From positions 1 to 8,435 of the forward strand of contig JACPSQ010000098.1 in assembly GCA_016193195.1 (NCBI GenBank): a stretch of DNA of 8,435 nucleotides. Reading direction: 5' to 3'. Positions 1-5,187 of this stretch are shown piece after piece. A program made the position numbers and the translations under genes. The notes under the pieces were generated by a model. That model did not search any database. It was given only the letters and a program-made list of their open reading frames with translations, and was not told where the DNA came from. Every line of letters begins with the position of its first letter. The first letter of the stretch is position 1. Source of the DNA: Candidatus Omnitrophota bacterium (lineage in GTDB: Bacteria; Omnitrophota; Gorgyraeia; Aquiviventales; Aquiviventaceae).

Positions 1-225
1 CACCGGCACGACCACCCGTTTCCCTTTCAAGAGCATCTCCTCAATCATCCGCCACGTCTGCACTTCATACGGCAGGGCCACGTAACAGCACACCGTCTTT
101 GCCCTGCGAAACGCCGGCAGGCGAAACACCTTCCGCCGAATCGCCTCACTTCTTCGACGCCGTTCGTCCTCCTTCTGCTGTTTCAACAGGCGCAGGAACG
201 TCGTTCGTAACTGACCCTTCGTCAT
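1..225 (-). CDS. 5-formyltetrahydrofolate cyclo-ligase, 5' part (runs off the window)
   Basis: The first 75 codons of an open frame are present; the rest lies beyond base 1. The family (methenyltetrahydrofolate synthetase, YgfA/Fau type) converts 5-formyltetrahydrofolate to 5,10-methenyltetrahydrofolate using ATP, in the cytoplasm, and returns a storage folate to one-carbon metabolism. The visible part has the expected N-terminal layout: a basic helix starting TKGQLRTTFLRLL, a second Arg-rich helix ending in FRLPAFRRA, a beta-strand TVCCYVALPYEVQT, then a helix and GKRVVVPV. The family usually shows Y-x-A-x-x-x-E-V-x-T and GK-x-V-x-x-P at these places. ATG at 225 is chosen because an in-frame TAA lies about 25 nt upstream and no ATG, GTG or TTG occurs between. 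No strong Shine-Dalgarno is visible. The next upstream gene is the Rrf2 regulator, separated by a heptad-repeat hairpin. The call rests on remembered family motifs over a short fragment. Confidence 0.8.
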   Translation of the reverse strand, partial: MTKGQLRTTFLRLLKQQKEDERRRRSEAIRRKVFRLPAFRRAKTVCCYVALPYEVQTWRMIEEMLLKGKRVVVPV

Positions 226-249
226 CCGCTGACCTGAACCTGCGGACGT

Positions 250-345
250 ATTTTAGATTTTGGATTTCCGATTTTGGATTACCTGCTTCCCCCCTTTGAC
301 TTGACGTGGAAGGTAATCCAAAATCCAAAATCTAAAATCCAAAAT
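250..345. repeat. Heptad-phased inverted repeat 1 (AT-rich hairpin)
   Basis: A long imperfect palindrome. GATTTTGGATTACCT at 270-284 is an exact reverse complement of 311-325. Pairing continues outward (267-256 with 328-339, then 254-250 with 341-345), giving about 32 pairs around a 26-nt loop. Both arms are built from 7-nt units of the type GGATTTT, AGATTTT and GGATTTC. It starts 8 nt after the Rrf2 stop codon and ends 24 nt before the cyclo-ligase start. It has no U-tract, so it is not a classical terminator on the sequence alone. Confidence 0.85.
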
Positions 346-353
346 TCGCTCGC

Positions 354-896
354 TCATATGTGAAAGACGTAGCGGTGGTCGAGGGGCTCGCCCGCTTCGG
401 CTCGAACCTCTTCACAGAGGTCCTGGAGCGTCACCGCGCTCAACGATTGCGTCAGCCGCTCATGGACGCATCGCCACACCGCCCGGGCAATCCGTTGGGC
501 ATGTCGATGGACCTCTTTGGCTTGACCCTCTTTGGCCCGCGCGCGAGACCCCGACGCCACCCTGATGGAACGCCCTCCACCCGACCAACCCAGACCATTT
601 GGAACAGCATCCGGGCCATCCCCGCTCCACCCGCCGTTCGTTCCGTCAAGGATGCGGACCACGTCCGCCATCGTAATCTGGCGGGGGTCTCTCGCGAGCA
701 CGTAGCCGCCCTGCGGGCCGCGGAAACTGCTGATGAGCCCCTGCCGCTTGAGGCGGTGGAGCAGCTGCTCAAGGTAGGCGACGGAGAGGTTCTGACGCTT
801 GGCGATGAGGGCGGCGGACACCGGCCCCCGCCCCGAGGTGAGCGCGAGCTCCACGAGCGCCCGCATGCCGTACGTCGATCGCGTCGATAATTTCAT
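354..896 (-). CDS. Rrf2-family transcriptional regulator lacking the Fe-S cysteines
   Basis: A 180-residue protein of the Rrf2/IscR/NsrR family of dimeric winged-helix DNA-binding regulators. The start MKLSTRSTYGMRALVELAL is typical of the family. The HTH follows (about residues 26-51, with VSAALIAKRQNLSVAYLEQLLHRLKRQGLI), then the wing motif FRGPQGGYVLARDP (58-71) and ITMADVVRILDG (74-85). The C-terminal helix AVWRCVHERLTQSLSAVTLQDL (139-160) aligns with the IscR region after its cluster ligands. The three cysteines that hold the Fe-S cluster in IscR-type members are absent. In their place is a Gly/Ser/Arg-rich stretch (about 86-127). The only cysteines, C143 and C161, fall outside the ligand region. 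The sensed signal is therefore unknown; some Rrf2 proteins (CymR type) act without a cluster. ATG at 896 fits the conserved N-terminus. It lies about 2-3 nt from the predicted transcription start, so the mRNA may be leaderless. Confidence 0.9.
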   Translation of the reverse strand: MKLSTRSTYGMRALVELALTSGRGPVSAALIAKRQNLSVAYLEQLLHRLKRQGLISSFRGPQGGYVLARDPRQITMADVVRILDGTNGGWSGDGPDAVPNGLGWSGGGRSIRVASGSRARAKEGQAKEVHRHAQRIARAVWRCVHERLTQSLSAVTLQDLCEEVRAEAGEPLDHRYVFHI

Positions 897-899
897 CTA

Positions 900-917
900 G
901 TATTCAGTATAGAATAC
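900..917. promoter_or_regulatory. Candidate operator bracketing the -10 element
   Basis: A perfect inverted repeat with 6-bp arms, GTATTC (900-905) and GAATAC (912-917), flanks the six bases of the -10 box. A dimeric regulator bound here would block RNA polymerase. Autoregulation by the adjacent Rrf2 protein is the obvious candidate, as many Rrf2 regulators repress their own genes. The binding protein is inferred, not shown. Confidence 0.5.
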
Positions 918-934
918 CCTACTAATCCTGTCAA
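906..934 (-). promoter_or_regulatory. Sigma70-type promoter of the Rrf2 gene
   Basis: On the minus strand TTGACA (934-929) and TATACT (911-906) are separated by exactly 17 nt (928-912). The -35 is a perfect consensus and the -10 differs by one base. Standard spacing puts +1 at about 898-899, only 2-3 nt before the ATG at 896. There is no room for a Shine-Dalgarno. Confidence 0.8.
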
Positions 935-947
935 ATTTTAGCGAAAC

Positions 948-1062
948 GATGCTGGATGCTCCGTGATGCTGAATACTCGGTGATGGATGATGGGTGATTG
1001 GTGATGAATGGAGAACAAAAGGCATGGCATCCATAATCCATCATCCAGCACCCAGCATCAGC
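948..1062. repeat. Heptad-phased inverted repeat 2 (GGTGATG flavour)
   Basis: The left arm (948-1012) is made of 7-nt units such as GGTGATG, GGATGAT, GGTGATT and GATGCTG. The right arm (about 1027-1062) read on the other strand gives the same kind of units (GATGCTG, GGTGCTG, GATGATG). The arms are unequal and can pair in several registers around the A-rich centre near 1013-1022. The element begins 7 nt after the SDR stop codon and ends 13 nt upstream of the Rrf2 -35 box. Confidence 0.7.
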
Positions 1063-1069
1063 TCATGGC

Positions 1070-1885
1070 TTACGTCGTGAGGGACGCGCCCCCGTCGATG
1101 ATGATCGTCTGACCCGTGAGGTGGTCCGAGGCCCTCGAGGCAAGAAAGACCGCCAATCCCTTGAGGTCTTCCGGTTCCCCAAAGCGGCGCAGCGGAATTT
1201 CCGATTGTCGGGCCCGGCTCCAGCGGCGATCCGCAAAGAGGACCCGTGTCATGTCCGTCCGGAAGACCCCCGGCGCGATGCCGTTGACCCGAATCCCGTA
1301 CGGACCCCACTCAACCGCCAGGATCCTCGTGAGGTGGATGAGCCCGGCCTTGGCCGTCCCATAGGCCCCGTTGTGCGGCAACGCGACGATCCCCGCGGTC
1401 GAGGCCACGTTGATGATCTTGCCGTAGCGACGGCGGATCATGGTCGGCGCTACCGCCTGGCTCACGAACAGGACGCTCGCGAGGTCGGTGTCGACGACGC
1501 GAGCCCACTGGCGGGAACGCAGCCGCAGCGCTTCGTCGCCGTCCCAGATCCCGGCGTTGTTGATGAGCACGTCGATCCGCTTGAACGAACGGAGGGCTGC
1601 GCGCACGGCGCGACGGACCGCAGACGAGTCAGTGACATCGAGGGGTTGGACGAGGAGACGACGAGCGTGCTGCTGGAGGGTCCCGGCTTGACGCTCAAGC
1701 CGCTGTCGATCCCGAGCCCAGAGGACAAGGTCCGCCCCGGCCTCAGCCAGCCCCTCGGCCATCGCCGCGCCCAGACCGCGGCTCGCGCCGGTGATGAGGG
1801 CGACGCGGCCAGTCAGGTCGAAGGCGGTCGCCTGGGGTCGAACGTTACCGACGAGCGGAGAGCTTTGTGGTCCGCGTGCGCCCAT
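1070..1885 (-). CDS. Short-chain dehydrogenase/reductase (classical SDR)
   Basis: A 271-residue NAD(P)-dependent oxidoreductase with a Rossmann fold. The cofactor motif TGASRGLG lies at 32-39, the adenine-site D83-V84, NNAG at 109-112, the catalytic Ser at 162, and YGTAK with Tyr175 and Lys179. The closing motifs PLRRFGEPEDLKGLAVFLAS and LTGQTIIIDGGASL are typical. Arg58 after strand 2 hints at NADP preference. The usual catalytic-tetrad Asn (in the V-N-L motif) is Asp134 here, within VVDTDLASV. A 3-oxoacyl reductase or sugar/polyol dehydrogenase role is possible; the substrate cannot be read. ATG at 1885 is the only start upstream of the fold, with AGGA about 6 nt ahead. It gives a 24-residue extension before the LTGRVALITG core and a 41-nt overlap with the upstream DJ-1/PfpI gene, so translation is probably coupled. 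Confidence 0.92.
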   Translation of the reverse strand: MGARGPQSSPLVGNVRPQATAFDLTGRVALITGASRGLGAAMAEGLAEAGADLVLWARDRQRLERQAGTLQQHARRLLVQPLDVTDSSAVRRAVRAALRSFKRIDVLINNAGIWDGDEALRLRSRQWARVVDTDLASVLFVSQAVAPTMIRRRYGKIINVASTAGIVALPHNGAYGTAKAGLIHLTRILAVEWGPYGIRVNGIAPGVFRTDMTRVLFADRRWSRARQSEIPLRRFGEPEDLKGLAVFLASRASDHLTGQTIIIDGGASLTT

Positions 1886-2420
1886 CAGGGGTCCTGGTCG
1901 ATCCGTCCTGCAGGGCGTCGAGGATGGCGCGCATGAAGGCCGGGAGGTCGTCAGGCTTGCGGGAGGTGATCAGGTTGCCGTCACGAACGACCTCTCGATC
2001 AACGTAGGTGGCGCCGGCGTTCACGACGTCGTCTTTGATGGCGGAGAAGCACGTCACCGTCTTCCCGCGCAACACATCGGCCGAACACAACACCCACCCG
2101 GCATGACAGATCGCGCCGATCACCTTGCCCTGCCGGTGTGCCTCTTTGACGAATTGGACCGCCGCCGGGTAGCGACGCAGGATGTCGGGCGCGTAGCCGC
2201 CCGGGATGATCACCCCATCGAACTCGCCGGCCGACGCCTGCTCGGCCGCCGTGTCGGCGTTGATGGGGTAGCCGTGTTTGCTGGTGTATTCCCGTTTGCC
2301 TGTTCCGATGACGACGACGTCGGCCCCGGCTTCTTTCAACCGATAGTATGGGTACCAGACCTCTTGATCTTGGTAGAGATCCTCAACGAGGATGGCGACA
2401 CGCTTGCCTTGAAGGGCCAT
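1845..2420 (-). CDS. DJ-1/PfpI-family protein (class I glutamine amidotransferase-like)
   Basis: A 191-residue cytoplasmic protein of the PfpI/YhbO branch, whose members have been described as proteases, deglycases or glyoxalase-like stress proteins. The start VAILVEDLYQDQEVWYPYYRLKEAGADVVVIG carries the conserved acidic residue Glu13. IIPGGYAPD spans 71-79, and the nucleophile elbow AICHAGW has Cys105-His106. YVDREVVRDGNLITSRKPDDLPAFMRAIL is the usual C-terminal core. Asp79 sits where PfpI itself has the Glu contributed across the subunit interface; Asp is also common in relatives. An Arg/Thr-rich tail of about 20 residues follows the core, and its coding sequence overlaps the SDR start. ATG at 2420 is preferred because GGA lies 9 nt upstream; an in-frame ATG at 2429 would add MLI. 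It is probably co-transcribed with the SDR from the promoter at 2463-2491. Confidence 0.9.
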   Translation of the reverse strand: MALQGKRVAILVEDLYQDQEVWYPYYRLKEAGADVVVIGTGKREYTSKHGYPINADTAAEQASAGEFDGVIIPGGYAPDILRRYPAAVQFVKEAHRQGKVIGAICHAGWVLCSADVLRGKTVTCFSAIKDDVVNAGATYVDREVVRDGNLITSRKPDDLPAFMRAILDALQDGSTRTPDGRTRTTKLSARR

Positions 2421-2462
2421 GATCAACATTCCGTCTGCTGATGCTCCACGGGGGATGTCCCT

Positions 2463-2491
2463 AGCTTAACGGAGGACGCCGGAGGCGTCAA
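2463..2491 (-). promoter_or_regulatory. Candidate promoter of the DJ-1/SDR pair with palindromic spacer
   Basis: TTGACG (2491-2486) and TAAGCT (2468-2463) are 17 nt apart, upstream of the DJ-1/PfpI gene. The -35 is good and the -10 weak (3 of 6). The perfect palindrome GACGCC-TCC-GGCGTC (2489-2475) covers part of the -35 and the spacer and could be an operator. It has no following T-run, so it is unlikely to terminate the pilin operon. Confidence 0.4.
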
Positions 2492-2511
2492 GCGCCCGTA
2501 TGAATGGGGAC

Positions 2512-3141
2512 CTACAGGGTATTCCGGAGCCGCACGCGCAGCGTCAACGGAGTGGGGGAGAGCACCATGCTGCCGCCAGGAAGCTGTTGAGACGTCACCG
2601 AGGTTTGCAGCTTGACCAGGATAGTCCGCGTCGCATGGTTATACATAAACGATGAGTTGGCGAGGTTCGGGGTCAGGCTGTTCGCCAGCACCCGGCAGCC
2701 GGCAAAATCCACCGGCATCGGGTCAAGGCGGTTGGCGGTCACGCACCGCATGAGCCGTGCGTTTTGAGGGTTCGTGGCATCGAGGACGTAGTGGAGCCAT
2801 CCGTTTGGCAGGAGCACCGCGTCCGTTCCCCAACAGACTCCTCCACAGACCGAGATATCGAAGCTGCGGGCGATCTGGAAATCCAGGCGTTGCACGCCCG
2901 GATCAAGAATCGTGACGTTGTTGTTGACCTGTCCGGCTCCCCGCAGCTCCCTCGCCATCCCATCGAACGCACGGCGCGCCTCCTGTTGCAGTTGCACATA
3001 GGCCTCGGCGGAGACATAGGAGCTCCGGCCCATGAGCAACCCCAGGAGCAGCGCGGCGAGGATGCCGGCGAAAATCACAGCCGCCAGCTGGATCTCCAAG
3101 ATCGTAAAACCCCTGGCGTGATGTTGAACCGTGTCCATCAT
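2512..3141 (-). CDS. PilW-type minor pilin / prepilin-like protein
   Basis: A 209-residue type IV pilin-like protein. A short basic leader ends in HARG, followed by the class III signal FTILEIQLAAVIFAGILAAL. The prepilin peptidase would cleave after Gly11, and Glu at mature position 5 (Glu16) is present. The hydrophobic helix runs to about residue 36. The amphipathic continuation YVQLQQEARRAFDGMARELRGAG is characteristic of PilW-like minor pilins. Four cysteines (two in CGGVCWG, one in MRCV, one in AGCRV) suggest disulfides in the exported C-terminal domain. It is the last gene of the pilin cassette, 12 nt after the PilV-type gene, with GAGGA 6 nt before ATG 3141 (a second ATG follows directly). 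Minor pilins form the priming complex or tip of the pilus in the inner membrane and periplasm. Confidence 0.85.
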   Translation of the reverse strand: MMDTVQHHARGFTILEIQLAAVIFAGILAALLLGLLMGRSSYVSAEAYVQLQQEARRAFDGMARELRGAGQVNNNVTILDPGVQRLDFQIARSFDISVCGGVCWGTDAVLLPNGWLHYVLDATNPQNARLMRCVTANRLDPMPVDFAGCRVLANSLTPNLANSSFMYNHATRTILVKLQTSVTSQQLPGGSMVLSPTPLTLRVRLRNTL

Positions 3142-3153
3142 CGCTGGGTCCTC

Positions 3154-3672
3154 TCAGCGTCGGCACGTCATGGCGGTGGAGAGCATGGCCGGGGATTCGG
3201 TCACCGCGGGATTGCCGCCCGCTCCGGGATTTGGGGCCAGCGTCGCCCCATTCCAGGTGCATTCGCCCACGGTTCGATTTCGCTCGCGCCAGCACGCCGC
3301 CACCGTGATCTGCAGCGGGTCGGCGCCTGAGGTCGTGATGACGATCAGCTCGTTGGCGGAGGGGTTCGGTTGAACGCTTTTCCCGCCTCCGCCATTGGCG
3401 GTCGCATCGGCCAGCCAAGCGTCCCAACTCGAGAAGCCGGCGGGAGGGTTCCCGCTGGGTGTGGCGCAGTCGCTGCCGCTGTTCTGCCTGCGTAACTCTT
3501 CCAGGACTTGCCTCGCGTCGTTGACGGCCCACGCGCGGTTGCGGGCGTGCTCATCGACGGTCAGTTGCCCCAAGAACGCCCGTAACAGCGCGACGATCGC
3601 GACGGTCAGCAGCGTCCCGCCGATCATGAGCTCCACTAAGGTGAGGCCGCGCGGACGGACCGGCACGGACAT
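3154..3672 (-). CDS. PilV-type minor pilin / prepilin-like protein
   Basis: A 172-residue protein with a class III prepilin signal: the leader MSVPVRPRG, then LTLVELMIGGTLLTVAIVALLRAFLG. Cleavage after Gly9 leaves a Leu instead of the usual Phe at mature position 1, while Glu at position 5 (Glu14) is kept. The amphipathic helix continues as NRAWAVNDARQVLEELRR, a PilV-like pattern. The C-terminal part is Gly/Pro/Asn-rich with four Cys. It lies 48 nt after the PilX-like gene and 12 nt before the PilW-like gene. ATG 3672 has no obvious Shine-Dalgarno, and an in-frame stop upstream leaves no other ATG; a GTG two codons later is an alternative. It probably depends on transcription from the riboswitch leader. 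Confidence 0.82.
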   Translation of the reverse strand: MSVPVRPRGLTLVELMIGGTLLTVAIVALLRAFLGQLTVDEHARNRAWAVNDARQVLEELRRQNSGSDCATPSGNPPAGFSSWDAWLADATANGGGGKSVQPNPSANELIVITTSGADPLQITVAACWRERNRTVGECTWNGATLAPNPGAGGNPAVTESPAMLSTAMTCRR

Positions 3673-3720
3673 GGCAGCGATCAGGGTTCGCGCCAGGAAC
3701 GAAGGCGGGAGCCCATCCGG

Positions 3721-4902
3721 TCAATCCTCCCGCCATGAGACGAGCTTCGTTTGGTACAGGTTTGAAACCTGCGTCTGGTCGGTCAACGCTTTATCGTAGT
3801 GGATTTCGGCGCTCCCGCTCACGTTGGCCTGCTTGATGATCACGGAGCCGAAGATCTCGGCATCGCCGGTGATGTTCACCGTCGCCTCCGGCCCATAGAT
3901 GGCTCCGTAAAATTGGGTCGAGCCGGTGAGGGTTCCGTTCTCCAGCGTCCCCGATGAGGTCGGGCTCATGAGGATGAGCATCTGTTTGGGGTCGGACGGC
4001 GCACCGACGATCGAGTTGCCCTGGGCGGTCAACTGGCCCGTGAGGTACACCGTCACGGAACCGGCCGTGGTCAGCGTCCCGTTTCCCTGGATCGTGAGGT
4101 CGCGGTAACAGTAGGTCCCGTTCCCAAACGGCCCGCCGGTGGGCGACAGGGCCACCGTGGTGTTCCCTGTGACGGTGAAATCGCTGCAGGTCAACCCTGA
4201 CGGCACGATGACCGGCGTCATGGGAAAGGAGCTGGAACGCGACACCACTTTAGGATCCCCCGTAATAAAGGCGGGGTTGTAGCCGGTCACCACCGATTCA
4301 GGCGTCGCCACATTGGGCCCGACCGACAACTGCCCTTCAATAAAGATGCTGCCGCCCACGGTGATCCCGCCGGCCGTGGTCGCATTCGTGCCCACGTCTC
4401 CGTTCTGTGACTGGTTGTATCCCGGCCCAGGATCATCTTCGTAGGGCCCGAGCCTCGAATCATAGCTGTCCGTCTGCGCGTGCCCGCTGACGTTCACCGA
4501 CTGGTCCCCGAACAAGCTGAACTGAAAGACCGACTGCGGGCTGAGCTGGAAGACCGCTTCCAGGGTATACCCCTCAGTCGGGTTCTCTGCGCTGAACCCG
4601 TGCGACGCGACCTTCCACTGCAGGTTCCCGAGCGACTGCGGGGGGTCGAGCTGGAACGTTCCCGTCGGAAAGGTGGCCGTCGTGACGTCATCGGCAAGAT
4701 CCGTGGGGGTCCGGAGGTTCAGGAGGGCTTGATCCACCCCGGCTTCCGCGAGGAAGAAGGCGCCCTGCCGCGCCGCGCTCCGACGCCCCAACTGGTTCTC
4801 GTTCAGGCTCCGGAGCAACAGGGTGGACCCGAGCGCCGTCAACACGAGGATGACGCCTAACGAGAAGAGCATCGCCGTGCCGCGCTGATGACGGTGCTTC
4901 AT
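3721..4902 (-). CDS. PilX-like pilus assembly protein with DUF7305-type C-terminal domain
   Basis: A 393-residue protein, first gene of the pilin cassette. The N-terminus QRGTAMLFSLGVILVLTALGS is one membrane helix (about 10-30), followed by SAARQGAFFLAEAGVDQALLNLR with the AEAG motif (52-55) typical of PilX-type proteins. Gly8 is not followed by Glu at +5, so it is not a canonical prepilin. The rest is Gly/Thr/Ser-rich. It has repeated beta-strand patterns (SIFIEGQLSVG at 185-195, SVTVYLTGQLTAQGN) and the block FYGAIYGPEATVNITGDAEI, continuing as FGSVIIKQANVSGSAEIHYD, at about 331-370. Such turns resemble bactofilin-like or beta-helical modules and match the DUF7305 domain as I recall it. 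ATG 4902 is chosen because GGAGG (4915-4911) lies 8 nt upstream. Longer frames would be translated through the terminator and riboswitch. Expression is probably set by cyclic di-GMP. Confidence 0.85.
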   Translation of the reverse strand: MKHRHQRGTAMLFSLGVILVLTALGSTLLLRSLNENQLGRRSAARQGAFFLAEAGVDQALLNLRTPTDLADDVTTATFPTGTFQLDPPQSLGNLQWKVASHGFSAENPTEGYTLEAVFQLSPQSVFQFSLFGDQSVNVSGHAQTDSYDSRLGPYEDDPGPGYNQSQNGDVGTNATTAGGITVGGSIFIEGQLSVGPNVATPESVVTGYNPAFITGDPKVVSRSSSFPMTPVIVPSGLTCSDFTVTGNTTVALSPTGGPFGNGTYCYRDLTIQGNGTLTTAGSVTVYLTGQLTAQGNSIVGAPSDPKQMLILMSPTSSGTLENGTLTGSTQFYGAIYGPEATVNITGDAEIFGSVIIKQANVSGSAEIHYDKALTDQTQVSNLYQTKLVSWRED

Positions 4903-4910
4903 CGCCGTCC

Positions 4911-4915
4911 CCTCC
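4911..4915 (-). promoter_or_regulatory. Shine-Dalgarno of the PilX-like gene
   Basis: GGAGG sits 8 nt before ATG 4902 and only 5 nt after the terminator U-tract. It fixes the start and is accessible only in transcripts that read through the terminator. Confidence 0.8.
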
Positions 4916-4920
4916 CATAT

Positions 4921-4953
4921 AAAAAAACACGAGCCCTCGAAAGGAAGCTCGTG
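4921..4953 (-). terminator. Intrinsic terminator in the riboswitch expression platform
   Basis: On the minus strand CACGAGC (4953-4947) pairs perfectly with GCTCGTG (4934-4928) around a 12-nt loop in which CC and GG can also pair. Seven T residues (4927-4921) follow immediately. It lies between the aptamer and the Shine-Dalgarno of the PilX-like gene, the standard place for a transcription-attenuating platform. On the plus strand the A-run precedes the hairpin, so it works in one direction only. Confidence 0.92.
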
Positions 4954-4964
4954 CCTGACGCACC

Positions 4965-5010
4965 ATCCCTCGGCCTCTCGGCCTCGGGATCTCGTCCGCC
5001 AACGGCGGGA
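4965..5010 (-). other. Two linker hairpins between aptamer and terminator
   Basis: Hairpin one is CCGCC (5008-5004), loop GTT, GGCGG (5000-4996). Hairpin two runs 4990-4965: ATCCC and GGGAT outside, a symmetrical GA/GA internal loop, GGCC/GGCC inside, and a GAGA (GNRA-type) tetraloop at 4979-4976. They are clear from base complementarity. Their role is unknown; they could shape the switch or its folding kinetics. Confidence 0.6.
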
Positions 5011-5017
5011 CCCGACC

Positions 5018-5179
5018 GGCAACCCGGCTGCCCTGTGTGTTCGTTGTTCATTACGAACTCACGAGGATCCGTGGCTTTGCGTCCTCTCCTTTCGCCCCGC
5101 ATGCTTCGCATCGCGAAGCAACCCTGCGGGGTCCGCCAGGCGTTGCGGCGGAAAGAGTTTGCCCACTTATCGGTTGTCC
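5018..5179 (-). promoter_or_regulatory. GEMM-I (cyclic-di-GMP-I) riboswitch aptamer
   Basis: The minus strand shows the GEMM-I conserved blocks in order: GGGCAAAC (5164-5157), GGACGCAAAGCC (5084-5073) and AGCCGGGTTGCC (5029-5018). P1 forms between GGACAACC (5179-5172, one bulged A) and GGTTGCC (5024-5018). P2 begins CTCTTT (5157-5152) with GGAGAG (5089-5084). P3 includes GTTCGT (5058-5053) with ACGAAC (5044-5039). Known GEMM-I aptamers bind cyclic di-GMP between these helices; a subgroup binds 3',3'-cGAMP. The central G of the GGG block, the position I recall as separating the two, is kept, which favours cyclic di-GMP. P2 is unusual: a 62-nt branched insertion replaces the common GNRA loop. 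The aptamer sits upstream of a terminator and pilin genes. Confidence 0.92.
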
Positions 5180-5187
5180 TACTTAAG

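Noticed and set aside
146..328. A 60-codon minus-strand open frame in the Rrf2/cyclo-ligase gap
   Set aside because: It is largely translated heptad repeat (NPKSEIQNLK type) and overlaps the cyclo-ligase gene in another frame.
360..890. A 176-codon plus-strand open frame
   Set aside because: It is antisense to the Rrf2 gene, which has a conserved N-terminus, HTH and its own promoter.
1121..1936. A 271-codon plus-strand open frame
   Set aside because: It is antisense to the SDR, whose motifs are unambiguous. The translation has no family features.
2475..2489. Terminator for the pilin operon
   Set aside because: The hairpin is perfect but is followed by CTCCG on the minus strand and CAAGC on the plus strand, with no T-run.
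4903..5022. A longer PilX-like start at 5022
   Set aside because: It would begin inside riboswitch P1 and translate through the terminator. ATG 4902 has a good Shine-Dalgarno and gives the normal PilX N-terminus.
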